A DNA stretch of 27,701 nucleotides from CAYJLW01 sp964370965 (GTDB lineage: Bacteria > Actinomycetota > Acidimicrobiia > UBA2766), in contig CAYJLW010000054.1 of the NCBI GenBank assembly GCA_964370965.1, positions 1-27,701 on the forward strand, in the 5' to 3' direction. Position 1 is the first letter of the stretch, and every line of letters starts with the position of its first letter. A model generated the notes under the pieces. It saw nothing but the letters and a program-made list of their open reading frames with translations. It searched no databases and had not been told where the DNA came from. Positions 1 to 9,200 of the stretch are shown piece by piece. Both the position numbers and the translations under genes were made by a program.

Positions 1-71
1 GCGCCTGAGCGCGAAACTCCCACACGCCCGCAGGAGGCGGCCGTAGGCGGGGCGAATCCGAAACCGAGGGA

Positions 72-3000
72 ATGCCGAACTCGGGCGGGCCGGGCCTCAC
101 CTGTCCTGGAGAGCCAGTGGAAAGCCAATCCCGTCCCGGCCTCGCGCTCCTCTACGACGGGGGCGGGAGCCCGGGACCGCTCCTGCGCTACAAGACCGCC
201 CGCCCCCGCCTCACGCGGGTCGTCACCCGCGAGCGCATCGCCGAGAAGGCCGCCGGGGACGTGGTCGTCCTGCATGCGCCCTCGGGCTACGGCAAGACGG
301 TGATGGCCGCCCAGCTTGCCGACAGCGGCCCCGGGCCCGTGGCCTGGTTCGGCGCCGACCCCGCAGATCGCGACACCGCCGGTGTCGTGGCCTATATCCT
401 CTCCGCTCTCGCGGGGGCCTGGCCGGATCTCGCCGGTCTCGCCCAGACGGCCGGGGGCTTCTCGGGCGCCGCGCAGATCTCCTACCTGCTGGGCGAGCTC
501 GCCGGTCCGGGCACGATCGTCCTCGACGACCTCGACGTCCTCGACGACCAAACCGCCGGGGCCGTCCTGGACACCCTGGTGAAGTCGCTCCCCCCTGGCG
601 TCCGCCTCGTGGCCTGCTCCAAGGAGGACGTGCCCCTCGACCTCCTCCGCCTGCGGGCGGCGGGCAGCGCAACCGTGCTCGACGCCTCCGACCTTTGCTT
701 CGACGTGCACGAGATCGCCGCCCTCATAGGCGGCGGAGAATCCGCCGAGCGCGTCCACGAGCTCACCGGAGGTTGGCCTCTCGCCGTGGGCCTCGCCGCC
801 GAGGGCGTCCGAGCGGGCAAGGGCCCCATGAGCGACGCCGACAGGGACGCCCTCGCCGCGCACGCGCTCATGGGACTTCCCCCCGGCGCCGTGACCGCCC
901 TCGCCGTGCTCGCCGCCGCTCCCCACACCACCGCCGCCGCCGTGACCGCGGTGGCGGGCGCCTACGCTGACGACCTCCGCGACTTCGCCTGCCGCCACCC
1001 GTCCCTCGTCGCAAGTGACGGCGCCGACCGTTGGGTGCTCCACGACCTCCTGCGCGACCACCTCCGCCACAGGCCGGTACCGGCACGCTCCCTGGCCGTG
1101 CTGGCGTCGGCCGTCGGCGAGGAGGATCCCCTCGCCGCCCTCCGCGTGCAACTCGATGCCGGCCTGTGGGAAGACGCCGCCGAAACCTTGGAGACGGCCC
1201 GGGACGCAATCGTCGCCCAAGGGCGCTGGCAGCTCCTCGTCGACCTCGCCGGGGAGCTCCCTGAAGTGCACCGCACCGCCGGGATCCGGGTGGCGGCGGC
1301 CACGTCCGCGTCCGTCCTGATGCATACCAGCGCAGCGGAGCTCGCGACCCTCTGGCAAGACCTCGCGCCGAGCGGGGGGCCCGATGCCCTCCACGCAGGC
1401 GCGCTCTACGCCCGACACCTCCTGATCGACGGCCAAGGGCTCGCCGGGGCTGCCGTGGCGATCCAGTCCCTCACGGACGTCGGCTGCTCGGCGTTCGAGC
1501 CGGAGACGACCACCAGTGCCATCGCCCGGCTCGACGTGGCCACCGCGAAACCCGTCGCCTGGCTCCTCCAGACGCTGGGAATATCGCTCTTCTTCACGGC
1601 CAAGCGGGCCGACCGGGCCGACGCCCGCCGCGTCCTGGAGCTCGCGACGAAGGCCCAGGATCGCGCCGGCATGGACCCGGCCACGACCGTCGTCACGGGC
1701 GCCTTCGTGGAGGCCATGTCCGGGGCCGTGGCCGTCGAGTCCGCCGTCGCCGAGATGGAGGCCGCCGTCGCCGTCCTCCGTCGCGTCGACAACGCCTTCA
1801 CACCCTGGGCGCTGCTGATGCTGGCCGACGTCCGGACGACGGCGCGAGACGCCCCCAGGGCTCTCGACGACGTCCGCGAGGCGAGGTCATGGGCGGAGGG
1901 CCGCGCGGGGCCGGCGTTCGAGCGTTCCGCCCGGGCGATCGAGATCTGTGCGGGGTTCCTCTCCGGGGACGACCCGGCCCACGGCGACGAGGCCGAGCGG
2001 CTCTGGCGGGACCATGTGGAGAACGACTCGAGCACGAGCGCGGTGTTCGCCTGCCGGGTCGGGCACTGCCTGGCCGATCTCGGCCGCTTCGACCTCGCCG
2101 AGGCATGGGCCGAGCGGGCCCGGGTGAGCAGGCTCATGAACCCCTACACGGCCTGGGACCAGGAGGGTCTCGCGGTCAGGCTCCGCCTCGCCCGGGGCGA
2201 GACGCGGGACGCCTTCGACGCCCTCGACGAGATCCTCGCCAGGGACGACGCTGCGGGCCTCGACACCGGAGCGGCCGTCCTCGCCGCCCGCGTCGCCTGC
2301 GACCTCGCCGGGACGCCCGCCGCCCGGGAGGCCCAGAGCCGGCTCGCGGAGCGGCGCACGTTCCTCCCCGGCGTCTGGCGGCGGCGTCTCGACGGTGCCG
2401 ACGGCCCGGGAGACGACGCATCAGGATCCCCGGGCGGCGAAGCGGTCCGGGAAACCGTCTCGATCCGCGTGTTCGGACCCGAGATCACGGTCTCGTCCGG
2501 CAACACACCCCGCGCCGTCCCCCGCGGCTTCGCCGCCCGTCTCCTCGCCCTCCTCGTCGCCGCCGACGGCGTCCTCGGCCTCGAAAGGGCGATCGACGAG
2601 CTTTGGCCGGACGCCGACCCGGACTCCGGACGCAACCGGCTCTACATAGTCGTCCACCGCCTCCGGCGATCCCTCGGCATCGACGCCGACGGGCCCCTCA
2701 AGTGCGAGGACGGGCTTCTTCGCCTGGAGAGGGACTCCGGCGTCACGGTCGACGCCTGGGAGTTCGCCGCCGCAGCGTCCGCGGGACGCCTCGGGGACGC
2801 CGTCGACCTCTACGCCGGCGAGTTCTGCTCGCGCCAGTTCGCGTACGAGGACTTCGCCATCGAAGCCCGGCGCGAGCTGCACGGCCGCTTCCTCACCGCT
2901 GCCCGCCGGATGCTGGAGGACCACGTCGCCGCCGCCCGGACGGCGGAGGCGACCACGCTCGCCCGCCGCCTCTGGGAGGCCGACCCCGAAGACGAGACCG

Positions 3001-3155
3001 GCTGCCTGGCAGCGATCACCGCTCTCGCCGGCGCCGGTCACCGCGGCGAAGCCCTCCGAATCCTCGAGGACACCGCCACCCGCCTCCGCGACCTCGGCCT
3101 CCCGGCCGACGACCTCGTGTCCCACGGCCGCCGGGTGCTGGCCGCCGCCCGCTGA
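72..3155 (+). CDS. Large ATPase transcriptional regulator with C-terminal winged-helix and BTAD domains
   Basis: Predicted cytoplasmic regulator of 1027 residues. An N-terminal STAND/MalT-like ATPase has a P-loop APSGYGKT (about residues 69-76) and a Walker B strand TIVLDDLDVLDD (about 147-158). A long alanine-rich helical middle, probably TPR-like, spans about 330-780. The C-terminus carries a winged-helix start (VSIRVFGPEITV, about 795) and then a BTAD-like helical domain to the end, as in SARP activators. The domain order is reversed relative to AfsR, where the DNA-binding and BTAD part is N-terminal. ATG 72 has AGGGA directly against it, which is too close for a Shine-Dalgarno. GTG 117, in frame, is preceded by TGGAGAG at a good spacing and is a credible alternative that loses only 15 residues. 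It converges on the giant secreted-protein gene. Its target is unknown; the neighbour is only a guess. Confidence 0.85.
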   Translation: MPNSGGPGLTCPGEPVESQSRPGLALLYDGGGSPGPLLRYKTARPRLTRVVTRERIAEKAAGDVVVLHAPSGYGKTVMAAQLADSGPGPVAWFGADPADRDTAGVVAYILSALAGAWPDLAGLAQTAGGFSGAAQISYLLGELAGPGTIVLDDLDVLDDQTAGAVLDTLVKSLPPGVRLVACSKEDVPLDLLRLRAAGSATVLDASDLCFDVHEIAALIGGGESAERVHELTGGWPLAVGLAAEGVRAGKGPMSDADRDALAAHALMGLPPGAVTALAVLAAAPHTTAAAVTAVAGAYADDLRDFACRHPSLVASDGADRWVLHDLLRDHLRHRPVPARSLAVLASAVGEEDPLAALRVQLDAGLWEDAAETLETARDAIVAQGRWQLLVDLAGELPEVHRTAGIRVAAATSASVLMHTSAAELATLWQDLAPSGGPDALHAGALYARHLLIDGQGLAGAAVAIQSLTDVGCSAFEPETTTSAIARLDVATAKPVAWLLQTLGISLFFTAKRADRADARRVLELATKAQDRAGMDPATTVVTGAFVEAMSGAVAVESAVAEMEAAVAVLRRVDNAFTPWALLMLADVRTTARDAPRALDDVREARSWAEGRAGPAFERSARAIEICAGFLSGDDPAHGDEAERLWRDHVENDSSTSAVFACRVGHCLADLGRFDLAEAWAERARVSRLMNPYTAWDQEGLAVRLRLARGETRDAFDALDEILARDDAAGLDTGAAVLAARVACDLAGTPAAREAQSRLAERRTFLPGVWRRRLDGADGPGDDASGSPGGEAVRETVSIRVFGPEITVSSGNTPRAVPRGFAARLLALLVAADGVLGLERAIDELWPDADPDSGRNRLYIVVHRLRRSLGIDADGPLKCEDGLLRLERDSGVTVDAWEFAAAASAGRLGDAVDLYAGEFCSRQFAYEDFAIEARRELHGRFLTAARRMLEDHVAAARTAEATTLARRLWEADPEDETGCLAAITALAGAGHRGEALRILEDTATRLRDLGLPADDLVSHGRRVLAAAR

Positions 3156-3161
3156 ACGGGA

Positions 3162-3205
3162 CGGGTCCCGCAGGGGGGCGAGTCCCCCCTGCGTCACGGG
3201 ACCCG
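3162..3205. terminator. Bidirectional terminator hairpin between convergent genes
   Basis: A perfect 10-bp stem lies at 3169-3178 / 3184-3193 (CGCAGGGGGG, loop CGAGT). An alternative or extending 9-bp stem lies at 3162-3170 / 3197-3205 (CGGGTCCCG with CGGGACCCG). The structure sits 6 bases after the regulator stop and overlaps the stop and last codons of the minus-strand giant gene. There is no T-run, as is common for high-GC terminators. The symmetry suggests it serves both strands. Confidence 0.75.
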
Positions 3206-6200
3206 TATCTCCACCGACCCGTCGACGTCGTGGCGGGTGGGCTCCGCGCCGGCGTCGTAGTCCAGGGCCCGGACGTAGTAGGGGCCCGGCATCGGGTAGG
3301 CGTGCCTGAAGCCGACGTTGCGGTCGGCGGGGCCCTCGGTGACGGTACCGTCACCGAGGTGCCACACCCTGTGGTCCTCCGGGGGGTTCACGCCACTGCA
3401 GTTGGCCATCCGCACCTCGGCTCCAGCCGGGGCAGCGCCCCCGGGTACGTGGCAGTGGCGCCCCCCCGACTGCTCCTCGGCGAGGAGACCGAAGCCGCTG
3501 GCGTCGAGCGTGCCGTGGCGCACCAGGCCCGTGTCCTCCCACTCCTCCTCCCACGCGTCGTAGCCCCGCTCAGCCATGTCGAGGGCCACGGATCCGTCCT
3601 CTGCGGGGACGATCGTGCCCCGGAAGCCGAACGGCACGGCCGTGATCCGCGAGAGGCCGCCGGGGACCATGGGCGGGGCGGGATCCCCGAACTCGAAGAC
3701 CGGACGGTTCCACCGCCGGCCGGCGAAGCGGTACTCGGCCACGAGGCGCACGTCCGTGTGGTGCTGGGCCTGCTGGGGCTGGTCCGGCTGCGGCCGGCCC
3801 GCGAGCAGGCAGCGGTCCACGACCTCGATGCGGTACTCGGTGCCGTCGGTGGCCACGGCCACCGGGTCGTCCGCCATGGTGTCCCATTCGGGGAGGCAGA
3901 GCGGGTTCACCGTCCCGGTGTCGAACTCGCCCGCCGCCGGCTCGATACCGATCAGGGGCACGGCCGGGGTGCCACGCCGGGGCAGGAAGATCCCAAGCTC
4001 AGGGACCGCCGCCAGGTCGGGCATCAGGAACTGGCCGGGTTCCCGGAATCCGTCCGCCAGCGCCGAGTAGAACTCGCCACCGGGGCGGCCCGGGAGCGGG
4101 ATGCAGAAGGGCGGGTACCAGACCCATTCGCACCAGTTCTCGTCCCGGTCCCACATGGAGGCCCGATCCGCCTGGCCCCAGAACGGGTCGAGGAGGAACG
4201 TGCTCTCCCAGCCGTTGCGGTCGTTGTCGGTGTCCACGAGGTTGGCGACGTCGCGGGTGGCGTAGCAGGGATGGTCGGAGCACTCGACGTGCAGCGGCAC
4301 CACGAAGACGTCCCGCCACGTGTCGTCCACGGGGCCTTCCTGCCAGTCCCCGCGATACGCGGGGTCGAAGTGGATGAAGTGGTGGTGGAACCAGGCGCCG
4401 TCGCGAGTGACCTCCCGGCCCGCGCCCGGGTCGAAGAAGGTCTCGCCGATCCTGACCTGCACCCTGCCGCCCGCGTCCCGCTCCTCGTTGCGCACGAGGG
4501 CGTTCAGCTTCAGGCCGTGCATCCCCAGCGTCGTCTCGGACACGTTGCGGAGCACCAGTGTGAGCGGGAGGTCGAAGTCCGAGCAGAGGTCGACGTCGCT
4601 CGTCCAGTTGACCGCGTCCCAGCCGAGGTAGAGGAACACGTCGCGGGTGATCTCGTGGGCGTGGTTGTTCGGCAGTTTCGTGGTCAAAGTCCCGGAGATG
4701 CGCCGGTCGGCCTGCAGGCGGGCCTGGGTGGGCCCGCCAGGCTCGTCGTAGGCGTCCAGGCTCACAGTGGTCGCCCCGGCGAGGTCGAGGCGGGCGTCCA
4801 CGTAGGTGGGAGTGGAGCCTTCTCCGGCGTAGGTGTAGCCGGAACATGCGTTCTTCCAGAGGCGCCGCTGTATGGCGTCCTCGGAGAAGCGCAGCCGGGC
4901 GTTGACGTCCAGTGACGCCGCCACGTTCGTGAGCTCGGCCCGCCATTCGGGTACGGCGTTCTGCGCTACGGGCGCCACCCCGGCACCGCGGTACGTGTCC
5001 TTCGGACGGCCGTCGACCTCGATCTCGTCCAGGGTCGCCGTCACGGTGCCCAGGGGGGCACTCGCCCGGTAGCGCAGGGCGACGTCGGTCCAGGGCAGGC
5101 GGCGGTTCTTGCGCACGTCGAGAGTGCCGTCGAGGGTGCCGGGCAGCGTCATGACCCTCCCGTCCACGCGGAAACGGTCGCCGCCGGAGCGATAGACGAG
5201 GCCCGTCACGAGGTTCCCGAGGGCGGCACTGGTCGACCGGTAGCGCAAGCGGTACTGCTGGCGCTCGTCCGGTTCGTAGTGGGGGAGCCACTGGCAGTCG
5301 ACCCGGGCGCGCACCGGCGTGGAGTCGTCGCAGGCGTCGCTGAGGCCGGGGCGCCAGACGAGAAGGTGCTTCGGGAGGGGGGCGACGACCCGGCCGTGCA
5401 CGGCGGCAGTGCCGTCGGCCACGTCCGCGTTCGCGTCGATGCCGTTGGCCCGGGCGGGCCGGCCCGGGATCCCGAGTCGCTTCAGGGACTCCGTGTCGCC
5501 GGCGCGCACGACCGCGTCCACGCTGGACGCGGGCGCCTCGTTCAGCACCCGGGGGGCCAGATCCGGGCTACGCCGGGCGTCGCAGTCGTCGGTGGTGAGC
5601 CAGAGCCAGGGCTGCTCGTCGCCGGGTGTCCCGTTCTCCAGCACCCGGCCCCCGAGGTTGGCCGGGAACCTCCGGATGGTGGCGTCGGCGTACACCGAAC
5701 CGGACCGGCTGCCGAAGGCCGCCGGGCTGTACACGTTCGCCACGAAGGTGCGGCTCACCGGGTTGGTCTGCACGCAGAAGGTCTGAGGCGCGGCGACGTA
5801 GCGGACCTGGGCGAGGTTCGTGAGCTTCGCCGAGAGCCCCCAACGCTTCGCGTCGTCCGTCTTGACGTAGGCGAGGCCGTCATTGGCGCCCCGAGCGGTG
5901 AAGGCCGGATGGACAGGCCGGCCCGTGGCCGGGTCGTTGGGCAGCGAGGGCAGGGTCGGCGGGTTGAGGAGTGTGGCGAGGAGGTTCTCCCCGGTCTGGG
6001 CGGGACCGTGCTCGATCACGACGGTCGTCTGGTTCGTGCAAGCCGCCCGGTTCGCCGCGTCGCAGGCCTCGGCACTGGCATCGACGATCTCGCTCCCGGC
6101 GACCTGGCCGCCGGCGCCGAACGTCCAGCGGTCCGTCCACGTGGCACTCAGGGTCTTTGGTAGGACGGCATCGAATTGGAGGCGGTCACGAACCCGGGCC

Positions 6201-9200
6201 GCCCGGTCGTTGCGGTCCTGGACGACCGCCCCGGCGACGACGTGGACCTGCTCGGAACCCTCGTAGCGGAGATGGCTGAAGCGGCCGGTTGCCAGCCGCA
6301 TCCGGTTCAGGTAGACCCGGGTACTGCGGGCGAGGCCGTCGGCGGCTCCCCCCCCGACGCGGACGTTCGCTGCCAACTCCGTGGCGTCGAGGGCCTTGTG
6401 CGCGGCCTCGTCGAAGCCGGGAAGGCGGGCCTCGACGGTGCCGGCGACAGCGAGGCGGTCCGACGCCGTCGTGGTCACCGACAACGGGGAGGCCTCAGTG
6501 GCCGCGTAGCCCAGGCCGAGCTTCGCCGGCCACGGGGTGAGCGTCGCCCGGCCCCGCACCCAACTCCCCGGCTGGTTCTCGGGGAGGAGCCCGGCGCGTC
6601 GGCTGTCGGCGGCCACGAGCACCTGGGCGTCCGCCGCCACTGCCGTCTCGGACGCCATGTCGATCCGGGTCGTCCGCCACGGGAACTCACCCGTGGAGTA
6701 GGACAGCGACCTCACCCGGGGGAGACGCAGGGAGAACCGCGTGTATGTGGCATCGACCGGACGTGCCGACTTGGTGACGAACAGGACGTGGCGTGCCGGC
6801 GCCGCCGGGGGGGTGACGAGGTCGGCGGCGCCATTCGCCGGTGCCGGCATGACGAGGAGGTCGCCGTCGGCGACAGCAGGCCGGCCCCCGGTCACGACGA
6901 CGTCGGCGGAGACGTCGCAACCGCCTGCCGCCCCGCAGAGCGTGACGGTGGCAGAACGCACAGCGCCGTTGGCGCTGCGCCACCCCGCCTGCACGTCGTC
7001 GGGGACCGTCACGTCGCTCCACACCCGGGCGCGCTTCGAGGGCCGCACGAGGTCGCGCCTGTCGGCATCGGTGTTCGTGACCAGGCCGAGGCGGACCCTC
7101 GTGGCCCGGGATGCCTGGTACCGGGCGGTCGTATAGGTGCCGAAGTCCTCGCCCCAACGGTCCTCCACCTTCGACCAGGTCAGCGTCGCCCTGTCGGCGA
7201 GACCCGCGAGGCCGTCCACGCCTACGTCAAAGGTGGCGTCGATGACGTCGGCGGCCTCCCGGGCGAACTCGGCCACGACTGGATTCGGGTCCCGGCCCCT
7301 AAGGTGGGCGTGGGCGCGGCCCCGCACGGTGACGACCTGGGAGGCGCGGTAGTCGACCTCCAGGGGCGAAAACGGAGTGCCCCGCCCGAGTGCGTCGATG
7401 AGGTTGTAGTTCTCCGTCTCGGTGGAGATCCCGAGCGCCAGAGTCGCCGGCCAGGGCGTCACCGTGGCCTCACCCCACAGCCAGGAGGCCGTGTTCACCC
7501 TGTCGTCGGCGCGCGTCGTGCGCCCGTCGGCGCTCACCTTCACGGTCGTGGCCCCCCCCGGGGCGGCCGTGGTGGCGTCGAGGCGCACGTTCGTGCGCAC
7601 GACGTCGTCGAAGTCCGTGACCTCGCTCTGGGCGAAGCCGAGATGGCGAACCCGCGGCAACCGGGCGGCGAAGCGGAGGTACTCCCGGGCCGATCCCTGG
7701 TAGCGGGCCTGGGAGGCGTAGAGCACGAACGGCCCTGCCCCCGCCGGGAGGCCGAACTGCGGGGTGGGAGCGGCCGGGGCGGCGAGAAGGCCGCCCGCCG
7801 GGTTCGGCACGGCACCGCGCTCGAACCAGATGTCGGCGTCGAGGTCGCAGCCGCCGGCGGCGGCGCAGAGGTCGGCCGTGGCCCACACCGCGTCGTCGCC
7901 CACGATGCGCCAGGCGGCGTCCACCCGGTTGGGGACGACGACGTCCGCACGGACGCGGCTGCGCTCGTTCAGGGTCCGTTGGGCGAGCGAGGACACGAAC
8001 GCCCCGAGGCGGACGCGGGTCGGGGCCGCCGCGGTGTACGTCACATGGTGATCAGTACCCCCGCCGGCGGCGGCCTCTGTGTAGAGGACCGACCCGGAGA
8101 CGGCGAGGCCGTCCGCGCCGCCGCCGCCGAGCTCGACGACGCCGTCGCAGACCGTCGCCGGCAGCGAGCCCGCCGCCCCGCCGGGACGGCGGCCGGGGCT
8201 CTGCATGCGGACGGTCCCGTTCACCGCCGCAGCCGCAGAGGCGTTCCAGGAGGCCTGCAGGGGCACGCCGGGGCCGGAGGCGACGTCGAGGGCGAGTCGG
8301 GCCGGGAAGGGCGCGACGGACACGTCCACGGCGGCGTCACTGCCCGTGTTGAGCCCGTCGGAGTCCGGCCGGTCACGGCCGTCCACCGCGACCCTCACCT
8401 GAGCCCCGAACGTCCCGCCCGACTCGATGCTGATCCCGACCCGCTCCCCGCCGGCAGGGGGGTTCGCCGTGTCATAGACCGCCCGCACGACGCGGGGGAG
8501 CCGGCCGGAGATGCGCACGAGGGAACGGAGCCGCCCCATGTCCTGGTGGGGCTCCTCGCCGGCGAAGAGGGCGTGGAACCCCGCGGGGCGGACAAAGCGG
8601 TTGTTGGGGAACTGGGGCGCCTGCGCCGGCCCGCCCGCGAGTGCCCCGATCTGGCCGGTCTCGACAGCGACGTCGAGGTCGGCGAGGTCGCAACCGCCCC
8701 GGTCGGCGCACACGTCCACGGATCCGCTCACCAAGCGCCCTCCCACACGGCGCCAACGGGCGCTCAGGGGGGCGAGGCGGTCGGGCTCCGGGCGGGCCGC
8801 GTCGATGCCACCGGGGACGACGGTGTCCGTGAAGATATGCGTGGCCATGCCCACGAGGCGATCCGCCCGGTCGCTCATGAGGATCCCGCCGAAGACCCGT
8901 GTGGGCGACGACGCCCGGTACTCCACGGTGCTCTCGGCGCCGGGGGCACCGGGCAGGTAGCGCAACGACGCCTCGGCGGCGAGACCGCCGGCGCCGTCCC
9001 GGCCGAAGTCGAACGCCGTGTCCGCGGTCGTGGCCGTGGGACCGGGCCGCTGCAGGTGCGCGGTCCCCCGCAGGTTCGTGGCCGCCGCCGCCTTGTAACG
9101 GACGTCGACCGGCGCGGCGGCGGACTCCACGAAGTCGACCTCCGTCGTGGTGCGCAGGGGACGCGCCTCGGCGTTCACAGACAGGAACGCGCCGGCGTTC

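Noticed and set aside
1889..4915. 1008-codon open frame on the plus strand spanning the regulator 3' end and the giant gene 3' end
   Set aside because: It crosses two real genes in other frames and the terminator hairpin, and reads as Arg/Pro-rich noise.
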